Shown here one piece after another: positions 26,971-32,388 of a DNA stretch of 32,388 nt. Position numbers and translations under genes: made by a program. The stretch comes from Devosia sp. (GTDB lineage Bacteria > Pseudomonadota > Alphaproteobacteria > Rhizobiales > Devosiaceae). The stretch is from contig JAQGKH010000051.1 in NCBI GenBank assembly GCA_028290225.1, forward strand, positions 1 through 32,388, in the 5' to 3' direction. A model generated the notes under the pieces. It was not told the DNA's origin, ran no database searches, and was given only the letters and a program-made list of their open reading frames with translations. Numbering within the stretch: the first letter of the stretch is position 1; every line of letters starts with the position of its first letter.

Positions 26971-27897
26971 TCAGGCGATAAAGTTGCGCGCAGCCTTAAG
27001 GCCCGCCAGCACCACTTCGGTTCCATCCACCGGCTCGCCTTGCGCACCGATCATGCCAAGCACCTGGGCATAAAGGGCGCATAGCGCTGGCGAGCCGATC
27101 AGCGGCACGGTTTGATTGCCGATCCGGGCGCGGCGGCTGCCGATCTCGGTGCCGATCAGCAGACCCGACAGATAACCTTCGCACCAATCGGGCTCCCGGC
27201 CCGACAGGAGCGAACTGGCACGCACGGCGAAGAGTTCGCTGGTCAGCTGCTCCGGCCGATCGAGCCCGATCTGTGCTCCGGCCGCAAAACCCTCGTCGCG
27301 ACCTGCCCCTCCCGTGGCACCAACCAGGGAATGGCGCAGCACCGACTGAGTGCGCAGCAACTCAAACAGCTCGCCGGTCATGGCCGTGGAGAAATGCTCG
27401 ATGCGGGTGCCGTTCATATCGGCCCATTTGGAATGCGTGCCGGGCATGCAGACGACGCCGGCAAAGCCGGGGCGCAGCGCGGCCAGGCCAAGCAGCTGGG
27501 TTTCTTCACCCCGCATGACGTTGTCACCGCCAGACTTTTGGCAAACGCCGGGGAGGATGGCCGCGGTGAGATGCCCGTCGGGCAGGGGTGGACGCACGGC
27601 CCCATCGATCAAGCCGCGCAGATCGGTAGGTGCTTCGAGGTAGGGAGCCTCACACCAGCCCTGGCGGGCGCCGGCCATGCCGCAAACCAGCACATCCAGC
27701 GAACCGCCGCGGTTGCTGCCCAGACCCCGGAGCAAAGCCTGGAGCACGCCGGGATACTCATCGCGCGTCAGCTTGCCCATGCCCTGGTCGGAAGAACGCG
27801 ACAGCACCACGGCACCGTCCGGAGCCAGGCCCCAGGCACGCAGGTTGGACGTGCCCCAATCAACGCCGACCCACTCAACAAACTCAGTCACGCCCAT
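26971..27897 (-). CDS. dgoK: 2-dehydro-3-deoxygalactonokinase
   Basis: DgoK phosphorylates 2-keto-3-deoxygalactonate with ATP. The N-terminal WVGVDWGTSNLRAW phosphate loop, CGMAGARQGW, ILPGVCQ and MPGTHSKWADM are typical of the family. Length is 308 residues. It is first in the operon dgoK-dgoA-lactonase-GH42. The ATG at 27895-27897 directly follows GAGGGGGA; a GTG at 27889-27891 would have better spacing, so the start may be two codons later. The divergent dehydratase starts 209 bases away. Confidence 0.93.
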   Translation of the reverse strand: MGVTEFVEWVGVDWGTSNLRAWGLAPDGAVVLSRSSDQGMGKLTRDEYPGVLQALLRGLGSNRGGSLDVLVCGMAGARQGWCEAPYLEAPTDLRGLIDGAVRPPLPDGHLTAAILPGVCQKSGGDNVMRGEETQLLGLAALRPGFAGVVCMPGTHSKWADMNGTRIEHFSTAMTGELFELLRTQSVLRHSLVGATGGAGRDEGFAAGAQIGLDRPEQLTSELFAVRASSLLSGREPDWCEGYLSGLLIGTEIGSRRARIGNQTVPLIGSPALCALYAQVLGMIGAQGEPVDGTEVVLAGLKAARNFIA

Positions 27898-27907
27898 TCC
27901 CCCTCGT

Positions 27908-27924
27908 GTTGCGCCCCTCGCAAC
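27908..27924. promoter_or_regulatory. Inverted repeat near the dgoK start, candidate operator
   Basis: GTTGCG-CCCCT-CGCAAC has perfect 6-bp arms. The eight bases GTTGCGCC recur in direct orientation at 27940-27947, 32 bases apart. Position in the divergent control region fits a regulator site, but no regulator gene lies nearby. Confidence 0.45.
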
Positions 27925-28051
27925 GGCTCAAGCCTAATTGTTGCGCCGCCTCCCGCCTAGCCGATTCGGCGGCTGGGTGAAGTCAGTGACCCCGCTCGGC
28001 GACAAATTCCCGCCAGAATGGCATTCAAACTTGCCACTAACATGCTAGAAC

Positions 28052-28068
28052 CGCTGCAAACAGCAGCG
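28052..28068. promoter_or_regulatory. Inverted repeat upstream of the dehydratase, candidate operator
   Basis: CGCTGC-AAACA-GCAGCG has perfect 6-bp arms with the same 5-base spacing as the repeat at 27908. A 10-bp palindrome CGCCATGGCG follows at 28075-28084. CTTGCC at 28030 could be a -35 box, but no convincing -10 accompanies it. Confidence 0.45.
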
Positions 28069-28106
28069 TGTTTTCGCCATGGCGCGAACCATTGAGGAAT
28101 ACGGAC

Positions 28107-29936
28107 ATGACGGCAGATAACGGCTTCTCCTTCCCTGACGGGCAGGACAGCGCGCCCAAGAAGCTGCGCTCGCGCGCCTGGTTCGACAATCCCGAGAACC
28201 CCGACATGACCGCGCTTTACCTCGAGCGCTACATGAACTTCGGCGTATCGCGCGAAGAGCTGCAGTCCAACAAGCCCATTATCGGCATTGCCCAGACCGG
28301 CTCGGACCTCAGCCCCTGCAACCGCCACCATATCGTGCTGGCCGAGCGCGTGCGCGAAGGCATCCGGGAAGCGGGCGGCATTGCCATCGAGTTTCCGGTG
28401 CACCCGATCCAGGAAACGGGCAAGCGCCCGACGGCCGGCCTCGATCGCAACCTGGCCTATCTCGGGCTCGTGGAAGTGCTTTATGGCTATCCGCTGGACG
28501 GCGTGGTGCTGACCATCGGTTGCGACAAGACCACGCCCGCCATGCTGATGGGCGCCGCGACGGTCAATATTCCGGCGATCGCATTGTCGGTCGGGCCGAT
28601 GCTCAATGGTTGGCACAAGGGCGAGCGCACCGGCTCGGGCACCATTGTGTGGAAGGCGCGTCAGATGATGGCCGCGGGCGAGATCGACTATGCGCAGTTC
28701 ATCGAACTCGTCGCATCCTCGGCACCTTCGACGGGCTATTGCAACACCATGGGCACGGCGACGACCATGAACTCGCTGGCCGAGTCGCTGGGCATGCAGT
28801 TGCCGGGCTCGGCGGCGATCCCAGCGCCGTATCGCGATCGCCAGGAAATGGCGTATCGCACGGGCAAGCGCATCGTCGACATGGTGCATGAGGACCTCAA
28901 GCCCTCCGACATCCTGACCAAGGATAATTTCATCAACACCATCGTGGTCAATTCCGCGATTGGCGGCTCGACCAATGCGCCGATCCATATCCAGGCTATT
29001 GCCAAGCATATCGGGGTGGAGCTCGAGCTGCAGGACTTCCAGACCTATGGGCACAAGGTGCCGCTGCTGGTGAACCTGCAGCCGGCGGGCGAGTATCTGG
29101 GCGAGGATTACTACCATGCCGGCGGCGTGCCAGCCGTGGTGAACGAGCTGATGAAGCAGGGGCTCATTCGCGAGAACGCCCCCACCGTCAACGGCAAGAC
29201 CATTGGCGAGAACTGCCGCAATACGCCCATCCAGGACGAAAAGGTGATCCGTCCCTTCGAGCAGCCGCTCAAGGAAGAGGCCGGGTTCCTGGTGCTGCGC
29301 GGGAACCTGTTTGACAACGCCATCATGAAGACCAGCGTGATCTCGCCCGAGTTCCGCGAGCGCTACCTGGCCAATCCCGAGCATCCCGGCATGTTCGAGG
29401 GAAAGGCCGTGGTGTTCGACGGACCCGAGGATTATCACCACCGCATCGACGATCCGTCGCTCGATATCGACGAGCACACGCTGCTGTTCATGCGTGGCGC
29501 CGGTCCGATCGGCTATCCCGGCGCAGCCGAGGTGGTCAATATGCGGCCGCCCGATTACCTCATCAAGAAGGGTATCCACGCGCTGGCTTGTATCGGTGAC
29601 GGGCGGCAATCGGGTACGTCGGGTTCGCCCTCGATCCTCAACGCTTCCCCGGAAGCCGCCGCTGGCGGCAACCTCGCGATTCTGCGCACTGGCGATCGTG
29701 TGCGGATCGATCTCAACAACGGCACGGCCGATATCCTGATCTCGGATGCGGAGATCGCGACACGGCGGCAGGAGCTGGCGGAAGCGGGCGGGTATAAATA
29801 TCCCAAGCATCAGACGCCGTGGCAGGAGATCCAGCGCGGACTGGTGGACCAGCTTGGCAATGGCGCAGTGCTCAAGCCGGCGGTGGCGTATCAGCGGATC
29901 GCCCAGACCCACGGCGTGCCGCGCGACAATCACTAA
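28107..29936 (+). CDS. IlvD/EDD-family sugar-acid dehydratase (xylonate dehydratase-like)
   Basis: A [Fe-S] cluster dehydratase that converts a sugar acid to its 2-keto-3-deoxy form. The cluster cysteines fit Cys71 (LSPCNRHH), Cys139 (TIGCDKTTP) and Cys212 ([11 protein letters not shown]), with Mg2+-binding Asp140 and the carbamylated-type Lys141. Motifs such as [33 protein letters not shown] and the C-terminal NH ending resemble, from memory, D-xylonate dehydratase (XylD) of Caulobacter more than IlvD. Length is 609 residues from ATG 28107 (GAGGA at 28094); the GTG at 28068 lacks a binding site. Next to dgoK and dgoA the likely substrate is D-galactonate, but xylonate or arabonate are alternatives. 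Confidence 0.9.
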   Translation: MTADNGFSFPDGQDSAPKKLRSRAWFDNPENPDMTALYLERYMNFGVSREELQSNKPIIGIAQTGSDLSPCNRHHIVLAERVREGIREAGGIAIEFPVHPIQETGKRPTAGLDRNLAYLGLVEVLYGYPLDGVVLTIGCDKTTPAMLMGAATVNIPAIALSVGPMLNGWHKGERTGSGTIVWKARQMMAAGEIDYAQFIELVASSAPSTGYCNTMGTATTMNSLAESLGMQLPGSAAIPAPYRDRQEMAYRTGKRIVDMVHEDLKPSDILTKDNFINTIVVNSAIGGSTNAPIHIQAIAKHIGVELELQDFQTYGHKVPLLVNLQPAGEYLGEDYYHAGGVPAVVNELMKQGLIRENAPTVNGKTIGENCRNTPIQDEKVIRPFEQPLKEEAGFLVLRGNLFDNAIMKTSVISPEFRERYLANPEHPGMFEGKAVVFDGPEDYHHRIDDPSLDIDEHTLLFMRGAGPIGYPGAAEVVNMRPPDYLIKKGIHALACIGDGRQSGTSGSPSILNASPEAAAGGNLAILRTGDRVRIDLNNGTADILISDAEIATRRQELAEAGGYKYPKHQTPWQEIQRGLVDQLGNGAVLKPAVAYQRIAQTHGVPRDNH

Positions 29937-29946
29937 GGCCACCCAG

Positions 29947-29974
29947 GATCCCCGCTTCGGCGGGGATCTTTTTT
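29947..29974 (+). terminator. Rho-independent terminator of the dehydratase gene
   Basis: GATCCCCGC-TTCG-GCGGGGATC followed by six T. A textbook 9-bp stem with a UUCG tetraloop, 10 bases after the stop codon. Confidence 0.95.
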
Positions 29975-30030
29975 GTGGCGCTATCGGCATGGATAGGCGC
30001 CGGTCGGCGATGAGCCTCCGGATAGAGCGG

Positions 30031-30091
30031 CGCTGGCGAGGCTTTGCCTCAAGAAACGTTGCGCAATAACGGAAGCTCCGCCTCGCCAGCG
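30031..30091. repeat. 12-bp inverted repeat with an inner hairpin
   Basis: CGCTGGCGAGGC (30031-30042) is the exact complement of 30080-30091, with a 37-base loop. The left arm can instead pair locally as GAGGC-TTT-GCCTC (30038-30050). This may be a dispersed palindromic element or a structured RNA. Confidence 0.6.
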
Positions 30092-30327
30092 ACCGGGTGC
30101 CGATGCCCGCGCCGACCTGCGGCGCATGCCAGATTCCGCGCGCGAAACACTAGGCCTTGATGCGCGCAGCTGCCTGCGCACACCAGAACCCCGATGGCCA
30201 GTGCAGCTGCCACCAGCGGCGTTTCGCCCAAGACCACCGGACGATAGAGGTCCACGGCTTTTGCGGGCACCGGCCGGATCGCGGCGACCCGCGAACCCCC
30301 AGTCTCCACCCACCAACCACTCGTCAT
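30049..30327 (-). CDS. Doubtful 92-codon ORF with one hydrophobic segment
   Basis: The frame begins MTSGWWVETGGSRV and contains a hydrophobic run (TPLVAAALAIGVLVCAG) at about residues 36-52, which looks protein-like. The second half is Arg/Cys-rich and not convincing, and the 3' end runs through the inverted repeat at 30031-30091. The ribosome binding site is weak. It could be a small membrane protein, a decayed gene end, or chance. I do not recognise it. Confidence 0.2.
   Translation of the reverse strand: MTSGWWVETGGSRVAAIRPVPAKAVDLYRPVVLGETPLVAAALAIGVLVCAGSCAHQGLVFRARNLACAAGRRGHRHPVAGEAELPLLRNVS
30109..30125. repeat. Short GC-rich inverted repeat
   Basis: GCGCCG-ACCTG-CGGCGC, perfect 6-bp arms, 17 bases after the larger repeat at 30031-30091. 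Confidence 0.4.
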
Positions 30328-30332
30328 GATCT

Positions 30333-30371
30333 CGCTTGGGTGCGTGGATGGAGAGAGATTAGCCCCAAGCG
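30333..30371. repeat. 8-bp inverted repeat
   Basis: CGCTTGGG (30333-30340) and CCCAAGCG (30364-30371) are exact complements around a 23-base, purine-rich loop. It lies immediately upstream of the doubtful minus-strand ORF, so it could be an operator or a leader stem for it. Confidence 0.4.
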
Positions 30372-30467
30372 GCGGGGCAGGGGATAAGTTCGAAATCCGA
30401 CGCGGAATCGGTCCTGCAGAGCCTGGGTGGCTGAAACTTGCGCCGTGATGTGCAGCTCAAGGTTTAC

Positions 30468-30641
30468 GCAGCCTGACCAGCCCTAAGCACCCCGCCCGAG
30501 CAGGGATGCGGGGAAGGCGTGCCCGGACCTGAAGCAGACGACCGGTATTTGAAGGAAGCAGGCTGCCGAGGAGGTCGAAGCCCCAACCCGGCCGTCCCTC
30601 AAGGTAGAGGGTGTGGCGCAGGGCTCTTGAGTCACTCGGCA
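30468..30641. other. Potential structured RNA element with mutually exclusive stems
   Basis: Stem A pairs GCAGCCTG (30468-30475) with CAGGCTGC (30559-30566) and encloses CCCCGC/GCGGGG (30490-30495, 30508-30513). Stem B pairs TGCCGAG (30563-30569) with CTCGGCA (30635-30641) and encloses AGCCC/GGGCT (30579-30583, 30621-30625) and CCCTC-AAGGTA-GAGGG (30596-30611). Stems A and B share bases 30563-30566, so they cannot both form fully. The strand is unknown; on the minus strand this would be the lexA 3' untranslated region. Confidence 0.35.
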
Positions 30642-30669
30642 AGTTCGAAAAGGTCGCGGCTGGGGGATG

Positions 30670-31383
30670 TCAGTACTTGCGTAGCAGTCCAACGAGCCGG
30701 CCTTGTACCTTGACGCGGTCGGGGGGGAAGATGCGGGTTTCGTAGGCGGGGTTGGCGGCTTCCAGCGCAATGGTGTTGCCCTTGCGGCGAAGGCGCTTGA
30801 GCGTGGCTTCTTCGTCGTCCACCAGCGCCACGATGATTTCGCCGGTGCTGGCCACGTCCTGCTTGCGGATCAACACGGTGTCGCCATCGAAAATGCCGGC
30901 GTCGATCATCGAATCACCACGTACCTCAAGAGCGTAGTGCTCGCCAGCGCCAAGCATTTCGGGCGGCACTGAGATGGTGTGGGAATGGGTCTGGATGGCC
31001 TCGATCGGCGTACCCGCGGCGATGCGGCCCATGACAGGAATTGCAACGGGGCGCACATAATCATCGCTCCAGCCGGAGCGCGGCGGCGGCGCGGCAACGC
31101 GCCCCAGATTGCCTTCGATGACGCTGGGTTCAAAGCGCGCCTTGCGGCCGCCCAGGGCGGGGTTCATCGAATCGGGCAGCTTGAGCACCTCCAGGGCGCG
31201 CGCCCGATTGGGCAGGCGGCGAATAAAGCCCCGCTCTTCCAGGGCAGTGATCAGCCGGTGAATGCCGGACTTGGAGGCCAGATCCAACGCATCCTTCATT
31301 TCGTCGAACGAAGGGGGAATGCCGCTTTCCTTCATCCGCTCATGGATGAACATCAGCAGTTCATGTTGCTTGCGCGTCAGCAT
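30670..31383 (-). CDS. lexA: LexA, SOS repressor
   Basis: LexA represses DNA-damage genes and cleaves itself when RecA is activated. The N-terminal winged helix-turn-helix covers residues 1-65. The self-cleavage site is Ala123-Gly124 ([11 protein letters not shown]), with catalytic Ser158 ([10 protein letters not shown]) and Lys196 (EATLKRL). Length is 237 residues, the longer alphaproteobacterial form with an extended linker. ATG at 31381-31383 follows AAGGG. Two LexA boxes lie 25-64 bases upstream, so it represses itself. moeA lies upstream on the same strand with a 108-base gap. Its box type predicts control of the small gene at 1925. Confidence 0.97.
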   Translation of the reverse strand: MLTRKQHELLMFIHERMKESGIPPSFDEMKDALDLASKSGIHRLITALEERGFIRRLPNRARALEVLKLPDSMNPALGGRKARFEPSVIEGNLGRVAAPPPRSGWSDDYVRPVAIPVMGRIAAGTPIEAIQTHSHTISVPPEMLGAGEHYALEVRGDSMIDAGIFDGDTVLIRKQDVASTGEIIVALVDDEEATLKRLRRKGNTIALEAANPAYETRIFPPDRVKVQGRLVGLLRKY

Positions 31384-31407
31384 CGGGGCCCTTCAATCGC
31401 AGAATCG

Positions 31408-31422
31408 GAACAAAGACTGAAC
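31408..31422. promoter_or_regulatory. LexA box 1 of lexA
   Basis: GAAC-AAAGACT-GAAC, an exact GTTC-N7-GTTC site in the direction of lexA transcription. It lies just downstream of the predicted -10, over the likely transcription start. Confidence 0.85.
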
Positions 31423-31423
31423 G

Positions 31424-31452
31424 ACCATAGGTGTTCCAGTTATGTTCTGCAA
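31424..31452 (-). promoter_or_regulatory. Candidate lexA promoter
   Basis: On the minus strand TTGCAG (31452-31447), 17 bases, TATGGT (31429-31424). Both LexA boxes overlap or adjoin it, which supports the assignment. Confidence 0.55.
31433..31447. promoter_or_regulatory. LexA box 2 of lexA
   Basis: GTTC-CAGTTAT-GTTC, an exact site in the orientation opposite to box 1. It sits in the spacer between the -35 and -10 of the predicted lexA promoter. Confidence 0.85.
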
Positions 31453-31491
31453 TAACGCTCATGTGGACAATCGTAAAATCCTGGCGATTTC

Positions 31492-32388
31492 TTAAAAACC
31501 GTGGATCGGCGTGGCTTGCGCGAAGGCGCCGGCTGGCTGGCCGGGGTCGAACTCGGGCTGAACCAGCAGCATGTCGGCATGGGCCAAGGAGGAGGTGTGG
31601 CCGCTATCGGTCTGGCTGATCGGTTGCAGCCCGGGGCCGGCGGGCGAATGCACCAGCTGAGCGCGCATGAAATGGCGGCGGCCGGTGTTGGGCGGGGTTG
31701 GCGCCAGGAGCGGCAGGTGCCAGGGCACCGGTTCGGCATAACCCAGCCAGCGACGGAGGGCGGGTTTGATGAACACCGCGGCAGTGACCATGGCGGACAC
31801 CGGATTGCCCGGCAGGCCGAACACCAGGGTGCGTCCATGGGTGCCAAACATCAGCGGTTTGCCCGGCCGCATATTAATGCGCCAAAAATCAAGCTGCACG
31901 CCCGACTCAAGCAGGATTTTCTGGACGATGTCGTGATCGCCGACGGTGGCGCCGCCGGTCGTGACAACGACATCGGGAGCATCGGCAAAGATGGCGGCGA
32001 GGCGATCAGCCAGGGCGGCGCGATCATCGGGGGCGATACCGTAATCGCGGATGTCGGTGGCATAGGGGGCAAGCAGCGGCTTGAGCCCGAAGCTGTTGGA
32101 AGCGACGATCTGATCGGGCCCAAGCGGGTTCCCGGGAAGCACCAGTTCGTCGCCGGTGGCGAGCAGGGCAATGCGTGGCCGCACCGTGACCGAAAGGGCT
32201 GGGCAGTTGGCGGCGGCGGCCACCGCCAGTTGCATGGGGGTGAGCCTGCTGCCGCGGGCGATCAGTTCCTGGCCGCGGCGGAAATCGTCCCCGAGGGGCC
32301 GGATGCTGCGGCCAACGGGCGGCTGGGCGGCAAAGCTGATGGCGTTGCCAGCGGCGCTGGCTTCTTCCTGCATGATCACGGCATCGGC
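31492..32388 (-). CDS. moeA: Molybdopterin molybdenumtransferase MoeA (partial)
   Basis: MoeA inserts molybdate into adenylylated molybdopterin to complete the molybdenum cofactor. The frame continues without a stop beyond the window end; the visible product starts ADAVIMQEEA, a conserved internal MoeA motif, so roughly the first 100 residues are missing. Domain 3 shows RIALLATGDELV, VVTTGGATVGDHDIV and FWRINMRPGKPLMFG, and FGLPGNPVSAMV precedes the C-terminal domain IV. Position directly upstream of lexA is the conserved Hyphomicrobiales arrangement. Confidence 0.95.
   Translation of the reverse strand, partial: ADAVIMQEEASAAGNAISFAAQPPVGRSIRPLGDDFRRGQELIARGSRLTPMQLAVAAAANCPALSVTVRPRIALLATGDELVLPGNPLGPDQIVASNSFGLKPLLAPYATDIRDYGIAPDDRAALADRLAAIFADAPDVVVTTGGATVGDHDIVQKILLESGVQLDFWRINMRPGKPLMFGTHGRTLVFGLPGNPVSAMVTAAVFIKPALRRWLGYAEPVPWHLPLLAPTPPNTGRRHFMRAQLVHSPAGPGLQPISQTDSGHTSSLAHADMLLVQPEFDPGQPAGAFAQATPIHGF

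Larger units (their letters stand above)
29975..30669. other. 0.7-kb gene-poor stretch between the sugar module and lexA
   Basis: No gene can be supported here with confidence. The stretch holds at least five perfect inverted repeats, listed separately, and several short overlapping frames without family resemblance. No tRNA, transposase or T-run terminator for lexA is visible. Confidence 0.6.

Noticed and set aside
28068-28106. GTG start 13 codons upstream for the dehydratase
   Set aside because: No ribosome binding site there, and it sits in the inverted repeat; ATG 28107 has GAGGA at good spacing.
27957-29990. 677-codon minus-strand open frame
   Set aside because: It covers the complement of the well-supported IlvD/EDD dehydratase; His/Arg-rich composition is typical of a shadow frame.
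30457-30642. 61-codon minus-strand frame downstream of lexA
   Set aside because: Composition follows the stems of the repeat-rich region; no start signal and no resemblance to a protein family.
1-32388. tRNA, rRNA, CRISPR arrays, transposases, prophage genes
   Set aside because: None could be recognised by reading both strands. An exhaustive computed search was not possible.

Overview
The window is about 32 kb of GC-rich chromosome with long, tightly packed operons. Gene content and order match the conserved cell-envelope/translation block of Hyphomicrobiales (Rhizobiales) alphaproteobacteria: lolC/E-lolD-dnaE, rpsB-tsf-pyrH-frr-uppS-cdsA-rseP-bamA-lpxD-fabZ-lpxA-lpxI-lpxB, gltA, gltX, comEC, lexA, moeA. 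LpxI (not LpxH), GTTC-N7-GTTC LexA boxes and a CTTGCC-N17-CTATAT promoter all support this class. The genus is not proven by the sequence; a Devosia-like organism is my best guess.

Left part (1-5556): the 3' part of a LolC/E permease and the LolD ATPase (lipoprotein export), a 16-bp inverted repeat, then an overlooked 32-codon membrane-protein gene behind a LexA box and a good Shine-Dalgarno, then the replicative polymerase gene dnaE.

Middle (5557-18494): translation genes (rpsB, tsf, frr), UMP kinase, then envelope genes: undecaprenyl-PP synthase, CDP-diglyceride synthase, RseP, BamA and a compact lipid A set in which successive genes overlap. BamA appears to have four POTRA domains instead of five, and dxr, often found between cdsA and rseP, is absent. 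lpxB and gltA overlap tail to tail.

Right part (18470-32388): gltA and gltX on the minus strand, comEC on the plus strand, then a sugar-acid catabolic module (23513-29936) inserted between comEC and lexA, genes I expect to be neighbours. The module has a four-gene minus-strand operon (KDGal kinase, KDPGal aldolase, SMP-30 lactonase, GH42 beta-galactosidase) and a divergent IlvD/EDD dehydratase. It reads as a De Ley-Doudoroff-type route from galactosides to pyruvate and glyceraldehyde-3-phosphate, without a sugar dehydrogenase, transporter or regulator gene. A gene-poor 0.7-kb stretch rich in inverted repeats separates it from lexA. lexA has two LexA boxes across its promoter, and a partial moeA runs off the end.

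The most notable observation is the SOS-type small membrane protein gene at 1925-2023. It resembles Caulobacter SidA (an SOS-induced cell-division inhibitor) in size, topology and regulation, and lies directly upstream of dnaE.
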